The position numbers and the translations under genes were made by a program. Under the pieces are notes generated by a model that was given only the letters and a program-made list of their open reading frames with translations, searched no databases and was not told the origin of the DNA. Shown piece by piece: positions 8,300 through 16,594 of a stretch of 56,725 nucleotides of DNA. The number at the start of each line of letters is the position of its first letter. Position 1 is the first letter of the stretch. This stretch comes from Spirochaetales bacterium (GTDB lineage: Bacteria; Spirochaetota; Spirochaetia; SZUA-6; DRHE01), in contig JAFGQJ010000221.1 of the NCBI GenBank assembly GCA_016935715.1, positions 1 through 56,725 of the forward strand. The letters are read 5' to 3'.

Positions 8300-9270
8300 T
8301 GCTTCAGGCCCATCTTCTCCACGATCGCTCCGTATCCCTGCTTGTCGTTCTTCCACACCGCGTAGAAATCATCCCCGAACTTGGGATCCAGGCTCTCCCC
8401 GACCCGGGTCATGACGGTGATGAAATCCTTGTCCTCCATCACCTGCCTGAAAACGCTGCGCAGCTTGCTCAGCACTTCCGGCGGCATGCCCTTCGGACCT
8501 GCGATGCCCGTGAAGGGACTGGCCACCACGTCGTAGCCGAGCTCCACAGCCGTGGGGGTATCGGGGAGGTTGGCATCCCTCTTCTCGGAGAAGACCATCA
8601 GGGCATTGAGGTTGCCCCCCTTCACGTGGGAGATGATCGTGGCCACGCTGGAGGTCATGGCGATGTCCACGTGCCCTCCCAGGGCCGCCTCGACCGCTTC
8701 GGCGTCGTTGCCGACGGGCACGTGCTTGAACTCCAATCCCGCCTTGTCCGCCCACCAGAGGAATCCCAGCTGGGGCGCCTTCAGGGCTACGCAGGCGTAG
8801 GTGACCCGGCCCGGGTGACTCCTGGCGTAGGAGATCAGCTCCCGGACATTACCGAAGGGCCGGTCCGGCCTGGAAGCGATGGCCATGGTGCTGGAGCCGA
8901 TCTGGCCGATGGCGTCGAAATCCAGGGAGTCGTAGGGCGCCTGGCCGAAGATGACCGGAAATACGTTGGTTCCCGGCGTGATGGCCATCAGGGTGTAGCC
9001 GTCCGGCTCGGCTTTGGCCACGTACTCGCCGCCGATCACGCTGGCCCCGCCGGCCTTGTTCACCACGACCATCGGCTGCCCCAGGTATTTGGGCGCCACG
9101 CTGGCAAACATCCGGGCGTTGATGTCGGTCCGACCGCCCGCCGGCCAGGGCACGATCAGTTGGATCGCCTTGGTGGGATACTCCCCGGCCGCCTCTTCGC
9201 TCGTTCCTTCGGCCAGGACGAATCCCGCCGCAGCCGCCAGCACGAGGAGAATTAAAAACAAGCGCTTCAT
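8296..9270 (-). CDS. tctC: TTT-type periplasmic substrate-binding protein TctC
   Basis: A 324-residue extracytoplasmic solute receptor of the Bug/TctC family. A Sec signal peptide covers residues 1-20 (MKRLFLILLVLAAAAGFVLA) with no lipobox cysteine. The mature protein opens with the family phrase YPTKAIQLIVPWPAGG, followed by GANVV-like and GYTLMAIT motifs. It captures the substrate, probably an organic acid, and delivers it to TctAB. The ATG at 9270 has a full AAGGAGG site. It sits first in tctCBA and has its own strong promoter, so it can be expressed apart from the upstream enzyme genes. Confidence 0.95.
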   Translation of the reverse strand: MKRLFLILLVLAAAAGFVLAEGTSEEAAGEYPTKAIQLIVPWPAGGRTDINARMFASVAPKYLGQPMVVVNKAGGASVIGGEYVAKAEPDGYTLMAITPGTNVFPVIFGQAPYDSLDFDAIGQIGSSTMAIASRPDRPFGNVRELISYARSHPGRVTYACVALKAPQLGFLWWADKAGLEFKHVPVGNDAEAVEAALGGHVDIAMTSSVATIISHVKGGNLNALMVFSEKRDANLPDTPTAVELGYDVVASPFTGIAGPKGMPPEVLSKLRSVFRQVMEDKDFITVMTRVGESLDPKFGDDFYAVWKNDKQGYGAIVEKMGLKQ

Positions 9271-9307
9271 CACGTACCTCCTTATAAAAATTTGTTCATT
9301 CACATGT

Positions 9308-9336
9308 AGATTAGGTGATCCCTCCGGCCTTGTCAA
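9308..9336 (-). promoter_or_regulatory. Predicted strong promoter of tctCBA
   Basis: On the minus strand a perfect -35 TTGACA (9331-9336) is followed after exactly 17 bases by TAATCT (9308-9313). It lies between the enolase-superfamily gene and tctC, so the transporter can be transcribed independently of the upstream genes. Confidence 0.65.
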
Positions 9337-9340
9337 ACAT

Positions 9341-10615
9341 TCATACCAGCCGTTCGTAGCCGCCGGCGGGGTGAAAGATGCCCCCGCCGCTGGAGTAGAA
9401 ACCTTCATCCAGCAGGAACATCCCGCCACTCGGCTCCAGCCAGGATGCCCCGTGGCAGGGATGCTCGCGCAGCATGGCTTCCCAGTTTGCGAAGTTCTGC
9501 GGCCCATTGGACTCGAGGATGCCGCAGCTCAGCCCGGGGAAGGGGGGCAGGTGGGCGGCGACGTTTCTGTTCCAGTCCAGCAGCAGGGGCACGCAGGCCG
9601 AATCCGCCACGAACAGCGCAGCCCCCTGCCGCTGCGCTTCGGCCGCCATCAGGACAGACATGCTGAGCGTCTTGCCGGCCGGCTTGAGGGCGACGGCTCC
9701 GTAGCCCAGCTCGATCTTGCGCCGGACATCCCCGGGGTCGTGCAGAGATTCGTCCGCGGCGATGCGGACGGGTATATCGTGGACATCTATCTCCCCATCG
9801 TCGGGAAAGGGCTCTTCCAGTAGAACCACCTGTTCCAGAGCGCCCGTCTTTTCCAGCCCAGAAATCAGGGCCAGCAGGCTCTCCCTGTCCCGGTAGCGCC
9901 CGTTGGCGTCGAGGTAGTAGGCCAGCCGGCCGTTCCCGGTCTGATCGGTGCGCCGGTCCCGCAGAAGCTTGTGAATCCACTCGAGGCGCTGCAGATCCTT
10001 CTCCAGCATCTCCGACTGGCTGCCGGCCTGGCCGATCTTGATCTTCAGCAGGAAATAGCCCTCCTCGACCAGATCCAGCAGCTCCCGTTCCGGCAGATTG
10101 TAGGTCACAAGCGGAACCCGGGCCACCGCCTTCTGCCTGTGCGAAAAAACACCCCGATACTCCCGCGGGATCAAACCGGCGAACGTTCCTGCCGCCTCCC
10201 CCGCCGCGTACAGCTTCCAGAGGGCCAGGTCCAGGGATACGGCGGCGTTCAGCGTGAAGGTGGGACGCAGGCGCTCGACTCCGCTCACCCTGCAGCCGAA
10301 CTCGTGCAGCTCGGGCAGGATCGATCGGAGGGCGTCGATCGGATCCGGGTATTCTTTTCTCCTGAGGAGCTGAACGGCCCTCTCGGCCACCAGGCTCATG
10401 ATCAGGTTGCCACCGGTTTCGCTGTACGCGGCAAACACGGCCGGGTCCGACCACAGAACGGCATTGCCCCCGATGGCGGTGCAGCGGATCTCCGGCTCGG
10501 CGTGCAGGCTTGTGATGTTGATCCATTTCTCGTTGAACGACCCGCCTTTGAAGTGGAAAGGCCGACAGAAGGGCTCCCTCTGCACCGCGAAACCGTAGTC
10601 CCGGAAGGCGATCAT
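9341..10615 (-). CDS. Enolase-superfamily enzyme (mandelate racemase/muconate lactonizing group)
   Basis: A 424-residue protein with the enolase-superfamily layout: an N-terminal capping domain and a (beta/alpha)-barrel. The acid/base motif KIK is at Lys191-Lys193. Metal ligands are visible as Asp236 (YYLDANGRY), Glu267 (LLEEP) and Asp288 (AADES), and Lys311 (ALKPAGK) is the second catalytic lysine. A two-lysine site places it in the muconate-lactonizing/dipeptide-epimerase type rather than the His-Asp mandelate-racemase type. It abstracts a proton alpha to a carboxylate; the actual substrate is unknown. ATG at 10615 is preferred over a TTG at 10630. It follows the DUF3604 gene closely on the same strand. 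Confidence 0.85.
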   Translation of the reverse strand: MIAFRDYGFAVQREPFCRPFHFKGGSFNEKWINITSLHAEPEIRCTAIGGNAVLWSDPAVFAAYSETGGNLIMSLVAERAVQLLRRKEYPDPIDALRSILPELHEFGCRVSGVERLRPTFTLNAAVSLDLALWKLYAAGEAAGTFAGLIPREYRGVFSHRQKAVARVPLVTYNLPERELLDLVEEGYFLLKIKIGQAGSQSEMLEKDLQRLEWIHKLLRDRRTDQTGNGRLAYYLDANGRYRDRESLLALISGLEKTGALEQVVLLEEPFPDDGEIDVHDIPVRIAADESLHDPGDVRRKIELGYGAVALKPAGKTLSMSVLMAAEAQRQGAALFVADSACVPLLLDWNRNVAAHLPPFPGLSCGILESNGPQNFANWEAMLREHPCHGASWLEPSGGMFLLDEGFYSSGGGIFHPAGGYERLV

Positions 10616-10637
10616 CGCAGCGCCCGACAATATGCGC

Positions 10638-12137
10638 TCAGCCGACCCAGATCGGGCTGGACCAGGCCCACTGGTTGTTGTGCTGCCGGGCCCGCAGGAC
10701 GTACATGTCCCCGCCCTCCCGCCTGTCCCGGCCCCTGTCCTCCCAGAGAAGCCTGCAGGAGCTCTCCTCCGGCGAAACGAGTCGGTGGAGCACGAAGCTC
10801 TCCGTGGTGAAGACCCCGGTGAACTCCACGGCGTTTTCCAGGATCAGGTCGGCCACGGGCAAGACGAATCGTTTCTGCGCGGGCTGGGAGAACTCCAGGG
10901 TCAGCCTGGCTGACGGGTCCGCCTCCAGCTCCAGCACCAGGGACTTGGTCGGATCCTCGAGGTAGGCCTGCTTTCGGGAGGTGAAGGACTGCAGGTGAAG
11001 CTCCCGTTCGGAGACACGGATCAGGCGGTCCCGGAGCTCCTCGTCGAAGGGCCCTGACTGGAAGTGCTTCTCCACTGCCCTGAACGTTCCTCCTTCTATG
11101 CGGATGCTCACATCCCAGCGGCAGATCCGCTCCAGGGACAGGGCGGACCAGGGCCCCCAGCCGTACTGGAAGCGGCACCTGGCCCGGCCGGGCAGCTTCA
11201 GGGGAGAGTCGATCCGATCCTCCGGGAAGAAGCGCTGGATGGGCCTGCCGTTTCGCAGCAGCTCGATCATCTCCAGCGCATCCGGCGCTTCCACGGCGAC
11301 CTCGAAGGCCCGATCCGGTTCGTAGGCGAGCTCGCTGCCGATGGGCTGTCCGTTCAGGGTAACGGACAAACCGATGCGGTCGCCGGTGACCGCCACGGTC
11401 CTGCGGGCCCGGAGGGCCTCGAACAGGGACGCGGCGCTCAGCTCCTCTGCCCATATCCCGACCAGTCCCTCCCCGTAGGCCCCCGGATAACCGAAATGGT
11501 CGTCCGTGGAAGCGGTAAATCCGAAGCGCGTTCCCCGGGCCAGCTGGTATTCGATGGTCTGGGACACGGAGCGCCCGCCGTTGGAGTGCAGGATCATCGG
11601 GTAAGGGGCCCGATCGCTCATGGTGCAACCGTGCTCGGAAAAAATCTCGACGACCGGGCTTACCCGGGGATCGAAATGCCGCCAGTTGTATCCCCGCCAG
11701 CCGAGCTTGTAGCCCACGTGATGGGGAATGGCCAGAGCCGCCTTTTGGCGGGCAAACTCGAGCAGCTTGCCTACATGATCCGGCAGGAACAGCTCCGGCT
11801 GATCCTCCGGGAAGATCAGGCAGTAGTCGCCGTAGGCGCTGGAGTGCCATTCGTAGCCCAGCAGGGACACGAAGGTGTCGCTGCCCGCCTCCCGCATCAG
11901 TTGCCGGGTTTTCGGCCAATGCCGGGTATGGGCTTGGAAACCCTTCACCCAGTGCATGTGGCGGTCTCCCGGCATGAGCGGCATGTCGTGCCAGGATGCG
12001 TGCCCGGTGAAGGCGAAGAAATCCAGGTGCTCCCGCGCGATGTCGATCGACCGCTCCAGGGAACCCTTGGCGTAGCCCACGGCGTTGTGATTGTGCAGGT
12101 CCCCCCAGAAGAGCCTGTACTTCTTGTTCATCATCAT
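10638..12137 (-). CDS. DUF3604-like PHP-type metal-dependent protein
   Basis: A 499-residue soluble protein. The N-terminal part looks like a PHP-type metallohydrolase: WGDLHNHN at about residue 10, FAFTGHAS near 37, PHHVGYK near 145, EIFSEHG near 170 and STDDHFGYPGAYGEG near 215 would supply His/Asp/Glu metal ligands. The C-terminal half has beta-rich sequence with a repeated GRPIQRF/LNGQPIGS style. This pattern matches DUF3604 proteins, whose reaction is not firmly known. Three consecutive ATG codons begin the gene, and the first (12137) has the best-spaced AAGGG site. It lies between a sulfatase and an enolase-superfamily enzyme on the same strand, which suggests a shared catabolic route. 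Confidence 0.75.
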   Translation of the reverse strand: MMMNKKYRLFWGDLHNHNAVGYAKGSLERSIDIAREHLDFFAFTGHASWHDMPLMPGDRHMHWVKGFQAHTRHWPKTRQLMREAGSDTFVSLLGYEWHSSAYGDYCLIFPEDQPELFLPDHVGKLLEFARQKAALAIPHHVGYKLGWRGYNWRHFDPRVSPVVEIFSEHGCTMSDRAPYPMILHSNGGRSVSQTIEYQLARGTRFGFTASTDDHFGYPGAYGEGLVGIWAEELSAASLFEALRARRTVAVTGDRIGLSVTLNGQPIGSELAYEPDRAFEVAVEAPDALEMIELLRNGRPIQRFFPEDRIDSPLKLPGRARCRFQYGWGPWSALSLERICRWDVSIRIEGGTFRAVEKHFQSGPFDEELRDRLIRVSERELHLQSFTSRKQAYLEDPTKSLVLELEADPSARLTLEFSQPAQKRFVLPVADLILENAVEFTGVFTTESFVLHRLVSPEESSCRLLWEDRGRDRREGGDMYVLRARQHNNQWAWSSPIWVG

Positions 12138-12229
12138 GGTTTCATCCCTTCGACGAGATTTGCGATGCCGCAGCGCTGATGCCGTAACGGTCGGCGTGGA
12201 CAGTTGCCGCCCGGACCCTCCGTCGGATT

Positions 12230-13711
12230 TCAGCTGCTTTGGAAAAGTTCCCCCGCCTGGATCTGACGGCGGATCTCGGCGAAGCATCGCTCCCGGCCGG
12301 CATCTGAAGGATGCCGCCCTCCCCCGAAGGAGCGGATGCGGCTGTGACCGACCAGGTGAGCCGCCAGCCGGGCGCTCAGCTGCTCCCTGACATCCCGCAA
12401 TGCAGGATCCCGGAAGTGGTTTTCGACCTCCAGGGGCTGCTCCTGCAGATCGTACAGCTCCCCATCGCCGTCATCGCAGAGCACCAGCTTGTGGCGCTCC
12501 GTGCGCACCATGGCGGCTCCCAGCAGCTCGCTGAAGGCGACCTGGTAGTACGGATCCGGCTCTCCCGTTCGGGCATCGAGCAGATCCTCCGGTTCGGCGA
12601 ACAGCGGGCTGATATCCCTGCCCTGGACGTGCTGCGGCACCTCGATCCCGGCCAGGGAGAGGAAGGTGGCGTGCAGATCCAGCCAGTTCACCTGGGCGCT
12701 GCAGCGGCCGCCGGCTCGGACACCGGGGCCGGCCACGATCAACGGAACCATCAGCGCGCTTTCATAGAAGGTCGCCTTGAAAGGAAGGCCGTGATCGCCC
12801 AGATGATCCCCGTGGTCCGAAGAAAACACGATCAGGGTGGAGCCGGCCAGGCCCCGGGCTTCCAGAGCGGCCAGGATCTTCTCTATCTGCCCGTCCACCA
12901 GGCTCACCGTGGCCAGATAGTGCTCCCGGATCCTGCGGATCGCGGGTTCCGTGAGCCCGCGGTAGTCGGTGCGGTACAGGAGATTGTCGCGGAAGAAATC
13001 CAGTATTTCCGACTGGTAGGCCGGCTTGCGCTCCAGCTCTTCCCTGGAGCCCACAGCCTGCGGGATCGGGGAGCGCCGGTAAAGCCCGGCGAGCTCCTCC
13101 GGCGGATCGTAGGGATCGTGGGGACTGTTGAACGACACCCAGCAGAAGAAAGGCTCCCGGGCCTGGTTTTCCAGCCAGCTCACCGCGCTGTCACCGATGA
13201 ATGAGTCGATGTGCAGGTGCCCGGGCAGGGGGCTCACCGTCGCGCCGAGCTGCTCCAGGTACCGGGGATAGGTAGCCGGATGATCGCGGGTATATCCGTG
13301 TTTCTGCAGGAACCGGGTGTAATCATCCGGTCTGAAATAGTGTCTCTTGTCCTCCGCGCTGATGCGGAAGCGGAACCCCTCGGTGTTGTCCCACGGGTGG
13401 AAATGCATCTTTCCGATAGCCGCGGTGTTCCAGCCGGCCCGGTCGAAGGCTCTCGCGATGGTCGGGGAGTCCGGGCTGATCCAGTGGAAGTTGTTGGCCA
13501 CACCGGTAACCAGCGGATACTGGCCGAGAATGAATGACGCCCGCGCCGGCTGACAGATCGGGCAAACCGAGCTGCAGCGGTCGAACACCACCCCTTGCCT
13601 GACCAGGCGGTCCAGAGCCGGAGTCTGCATGAAATCGAGCCCGTAGCAGCCCAGAGAGTCCCGCCTCTGCTGATCCGTGGTTATGAAGAGGATATTTTTC
13701 AACCCGCTCAT
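12230..13711 (-). CDS. Type I sulfatase (arylsulfatase family)
   Basis: A 493-residue sulfatase of the alkaline-phosphatase superfamily, which hydrolyses a sulfate ester. The maturation motif C-x-P-x-R is present as CQPAR at Cys53-Arg57, so the active-site residue should be formylglycine made from cysteine. Metal ligands are seen in FITTDQQ (Asp13) and SSDHGDHLGDHG near residue 300. No signal peptide is visible, so it probably acts in the cytoplasm on an imported substrate. No formylglycine-generating enzyme is in the window. It is 10 bases from the membrane-protein gene upstream and 92 bases from the DUF3604 gene downstream. The substrate is unknown. Confidence 0.93.
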   Translation of the reverse strand: MSGLKNILFITTDQQRRDSLGCYGLDFMQTPALDRLVRQGVVFDRCSSVCPICQPARASFILGQYPLVTGVANNFHWISPDSPTIARAFDRAGWNTAAIGKMHFHPWDNTEGFRFRISAEDKRHYFRPDDYTRFLQKHGYTRDHPATYPRYLEQLGATVSPLPGHLHIDSFIGDSAVSWLENQAREPFFCWVSFNSPHDPYDPPEELAGLYRRSPIPQAVGSREELERKPAYQSEILDFFRDNLLYRTDYRGLTEPAIRRIREHYLATVSLVDGQIEKILAALEARGLAGSTLIVFSSDHGDHLGDHGLPFKATFYESALMVPLIVAGPGVRAGGRCSAQVNWLDLHATFLSLAGIEVPQHVQGRDISPLFAEPEDLLDARTGEPDPYYQVAFSELLGAAMVRTERHKLVLCDDGDGELYDLQEQPLEVENHFRDPALRDVREQLSARLAAHLVGHSRIRSFGGGRHPSDAGRERCFAEIRRQIQAGELFQSS

Positions 13712-13721
13712 CGGCCGCCCT

Positions 13722-14666
13722 TCATCCGTTCTGATGCACGAACAGGGTATGCAGGGCCGCGGGTATCAGGACGGTTGCAACGGGGATTGCCGAGATCAGC
13801 AGGAGGTTGAGGAAATTGTTGGCGCCCAGCATGCTCCAGCCGGCGATGATCGTGGAGCCCATCCCGATCACCAGGAGGGTGGCGACCTTGGACAGGCGCT
13901 GGCGCAGGCGCATGAACAGGGCGGCGGACAGGCTCAGCAGCAGCAGTGCCAGAACCATGCCCCGGTCCCACCGGTGGACCCCCAGGCCGGCGGTGAACAG
14001 GATCTGCCCCACTCCGTCGATGGCGGAGATCCAGATTCCCAGCAGGGGCAGCGGGAGAAGCATGTAGGAAACCAGCAGCCAGTCCCTCCTGAGAATCCTG
14101 GAGACCACGGCAAGGATGATCCAGAAGGAAACCCCGTAGAGACCCAGGAACAGCAGGAGCGTCGCATGTTCGGCGGACACTCCGGAACCGACGACCATGT
14201 TGTAGATCGAGGCGTACACGAAGTTGCGGGAAAGAAACACCACGGCCAGCACCGGCGCAAAAGCGAAGCCGATCCACGGATACAGCCAATTGGGCTTTTC
14301 CCGCAGCCATCCCAGCAGGGTCACGAACAGCAGAAGGGCGAAGGAGGGAATCAGGGCCAGGGGCTGAGACCAGAGGTGGGTGGCGAACAGGGCGGCGCCC
14401 AGCAGCGCCGGTTGCACCGCCAGCAGCGCTTCCAGCCAGCTTCCCCTGCTGTGCGCCGCGTACAGCAGCCTGGCGACCCTGCGTGGCGTTCCGAAGGAGT
14501 CGATCGCCTGCCTGGCGGCATCCGGCTCGGTCAGCCCTTCGGTCTGCAGATCTTCGATCTTGTCCTGGAAATAGGTCTCCAGCTCTCCGATGACCTTTCG
14601 CTCCGTGCTCGGATCCAGGTGAAGATTCGATCTGACCTGATCGAGATACGAATCTACGGTTCCCAT
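13722..14666 (-). CDS. HAAS-domain membrane protein paired with PadR
   Basis: A 314-residue protein. Residues 1-65 form a soluble helical domain (YLDQVRSNLHLDP, then GELETYFQDKIEDLQ) like the HAAS/permease-prefix domain that is usually encoded next to PadR regulators. The rest holds about seven to nine hydrophobic segments. Function is unknown; in related modules the HAAS domain is thought to interact with the PadR partner. The ATG at 14666 is chosen over a TTG two codons upstream; neither has a strong ribosome-binding site. It is 22 bases downstream of padR on the same strand. Confidence 0.7.
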   Translation of the reverse strand: MGTVDSYLDQVRSNLHLDPSTERKVIGELETYFQDKIEDLQTEGLTEPDAARQAIDSFGTPRRVARLLYAAHSRGSWLEALLAVQPALLGAALFATHLWSQPLALIPSFALLLFVTLLGWLREKPNWLYPWIGFAFAPVLAVVFLSRNFVYASIYNMVVGSGVSAEHATLLLFLGLYGVSFWIILAVVSRILRRDWLLVSYMLLPLPLLGIWISAIDGVGQILFTAGLGVHRWDRGMVLALLLLSLSAALFMRLRQRLSKVATLLVIGMGSTIIAGWSMLGANNFLNLLLISAIPVATVLIPAALHTLFVHQNG

Positions 14667-14688
14667 TTTCAAAACCGGCGTCCGAGGA

Positions 14689-15072
14689 TCATGAACGCTG
14701 CGGGCTGAGGATCAGGTTCATGGCGTTGGAAAATTTGAACCACATGCTGATCCGTTTGAGCAAGACCTGTTCTCCCTTCTCGGTGATCGAGTAGTAGCGC
14801 CTCTGCTGTCCATTCGGCTGAACCTGCCACTGCCCGCGGATCAGGCCGTCACTCTCCAGCTTGTGCAGGGCAGGGTATACGGTTCCCTCCCTGAATTTGA
14901 AAAACCCGTCGCTGCGCCGCTGGATCTCCTTGATCAAACGGTACCCGTGTATTCGATCGGATTCACTGATCAGGTACAGCAGCAGGGAATCCGTGTTTCC
15001 CCTGAGCAGCTCCCTGTCGTATTCCATGTGTGCGCTGCCCGCCGCTGCCTCTCCCATAGACCCGCGTTTCAT
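14689..15072 (-). CDS. PadR-family transcriptional regulator
   Basis: A 127-residue DNA-binding protein. The winged helix is at about residues 27-100: LLLYLISESDRIHGYRLIKEI, then FREGTVYPALHKLESDGLI, then the wing QRRYYSITEKGEQVL. This is the PadR pattern. PadR proteins are usually autorepressors that respond to ligands or to a membrane partner. The ATG has an AAGGAGG site 8 bases upstream. It leads the minus-strand series HAAS-sulfatase-DUF3604-enolase, so it may control that whole locus. An 8-base palindrome overlaps its own promoter. Confidence 0.9.
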   Translation of the reverse strand: MKRGSMGEAAAGSAHMEYDRELLRGNTDSLLLYLISESDRIHGYRLIKEIQRRSDGFFKFREGTVYPALHKLESDGLIRGQWQVQPNGQQRRYYSITEKGEQVLLKRISMWFKFSNAMNLILSPQRS

Positions 15073-15092
15073 TGTTCACCCTCCTTGCTCCT

Positions 15093-15121
15093 ATTGTACA
15101 ACTATTCGACCATATCTGCAA
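15093..15121 (-). promoter_or_regulatory. padR promoter with overlapping palindrome
   Basis: On the minus strand TTGCAG (15116-15121) is followed after 17 bases by TACAAT (15093-15098). The palindrome TTGTACAA (15094-15101) overlaps the -10 hexamer and is a candidate autorepression site. A start near 15086 would leave a leader of about 14 bases that contains the ribosome-binding site. Confidence 0.5.
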
Positions 15122-15220
15122 AGACGCTGTTCAACCGCAGCGAAGTTTTAACCGGGATCGAGCTTCCAAAACCGGGAGGAATCCGCTAAGCTGGGCCCAC
15201 GAGAAACATGCGGGGGAGAC

Positions 15221-15883
15221 ATGAACAGATACTCAGCCGTTGTCTTCGATATGGATGGAACCCTTCTGGATACGCTGGAGGACCTGGGGGACTGCATGAA
15301 CCGCGTCCTGCAACGAGAGGGCTATCCCACCCACCCCGTCGATGACTACAGGTACTTCGTCGGTGACGGCATAACCAATCTGGTCGAGCGCGTGCTCCCG
15401 GAGGGCGAGCGCAGGCAGCCGACCATACAAAGGCTGCAGGAGCAGATGGCCGCGGAGTACGGCCGGCACTGGGCGGACAAGACCGATCTCTACCCGGGGA
15501 TCGCCTCCCTGCTCGACGAGCTGGTGCAAAGGCGGATCAGGCGGGCCATCCTGTCCAACAAGCCGCACGAGTTCACCGCCGTGATGGCCGGCCGCTATTT
15601 CGGAGCCTGGGGCTTCGATCCCGTGCTCGGTGCCCGGGACGGCTATGCGAAAAAACCGGACCCGGCCGCTGCGCTTGAGATCTGCAGCGGGTGGGGCCTG
15701 GGTCCGGAGGAGGTGCTGTACGCGGGGGATACCAACACGGACATGCAGACGGCCCGGCGTGCAGGGATGTTCGCCCTCGGGGTCCTGTGGGGGTTCCGCA
15801 CCAGAGAGGAGCTGGAAGACAACGGGGCCCAAGCCCTGATCCAAGACCCGCGGGAGATGCTGGATTTCCTCAGATCCCCCTGA
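15221..15883 (+). CDS. gph: HAD-family phosphatase, phosphoglycolate phosphatase type
   Basis: A 220-residue haloacid-dehalogenase phosphatase. Motif I is DMDGTLLDT (nucleophile Asp10), motif II is AILSNKP near residue 110, motif III lysine is in KKPDP near 143, and motif IV is YAGDTNTDM near 167. A helical cap domain sits between motifs I and II. This layout fits Gph-type enzymes that remove phosphate from 2-phosphoglycolate or similar small molecules; the exact substrate is not proven. The ATG has a GGGGGAG site. Its last 14 bases overlap the end of nrdG on the other strand. Confidence 0.85.
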   Translation: MNRYSAVVFDMDGTLLDTLEDLGDCMNRVLQREGYPTHPVDDYRYFVGDGITNLVERVLPEGERRQPTIQRLQEQMAAEYGRHWADKTDLYPGIASLLDELVQRRIRRAILSNKPHEFTAVMAGRYFGAWGFDPVLGARDGYAKKPDPAAALEICSGWGLGPEEVLYAGDTNTDMQTARRAGMFALGVLWGFRTREELEDNGAQALIQDPREMLDFLRSP

Positions 15884-16583
15884 GCTCACAGCGGGGAAAC
15901 AGATCTTCGATCTGCGAATGGATCTCCCGCAGAGTTTCAACGGGAAAGGGAGTCAGACAGCGCAGCTGCGGTTCCAGAGCCCGGTCGGGAGCGAACTGCT
16001 GCAGCACGAATCGGGGATATCCCTCTAGCTGACGGGCCAGGGTTACGACCTGCTGCGGCGTGTGGATCCGGGGAACCACGGTGCAGCGAAGCTCCACCTC
16101 CACCTGGGCGCCCTTGAGAATCTGAAGCGTCCTCTTCACCTCCTCGAGCAGCTGTTCCTGTCCCTGCTGCAGGCCCGCGGCGGCGCTGTAGGCTTCCCAC
16201 TCCAGAGGAGCCTTGACATCCATGGCTATGTAATCCACCAGCTTCTCATCGAGCAGCCCCGCGATCATCTGCGGGTTGGTGCCGTTGGTCTCCACTCCCG
16301 CATGCAGGCCGAGGCTTTTTATCTCCCCCAGGAACGCGGGCAACCCCTGGTTCAAGGTGGGCTCACCCCCGGTGATCACGGCGGCCTGGTAGAGCGAACG
16401 GTTCTCCTTCACGTAGCGCAGGATGGTCGGCCCTGGAATGTCAGCGAGCTGGTGCGGATGCTCGACCAGATCCGTATTGTAGCAGAAGGGACAGCGAAAA
16501 TTGCAGCCCCCGGTAAACAAAACCGTGGCGATCCTGCCGGGGTATTCGATCAGTGAGGTTTTTTGCCAGCCTTTGAAGTTCAC
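15870..16583 (-). CDS. nrdG: Anaerobic ribonucleotide reductase activating enzyme
   Basis: A 237-residue radical-SAM protein. The cluster motif is CNFRCPFC (Cys27, Cys31, Cys34), and the GGEPTL SAM-binding motif is at about residues 72-77. It generates the glycyl radical in NrdD by reductive cleavage of S-adenosylmethionine, with the cluster sensitive to oxygen. Gene order nrdR-nrdD-nrdG on one strand, with only 11 bases between nrdD and nrdG, supports this assignment over other small radical-SAM activases. Confidence 0.93.
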   Translation of the reverse strand: MNFKGWQKTSLIEYPGRIATVLFTGGCNFRCPFCYNTDLVEHPHQLADIPGPTILRYVKENRSLYQAAVITGGEPTLNQGLPAFLGEIKSLGLHAGVETNGTNPQMIAGLLDEKLVDYIAMDVKAPLEWEAYSAAAGLQQGQEQLLEEVKRTLQILKGAQVEVELRCTVVPRIHTPQQVVTLARQLEGYPRFVLQQFAPDRALEPQLRCLTPFPVETLREIHSQIEDLFPRCELRGI

Positions 16584-16594
16584 CGCCCGGCGCT

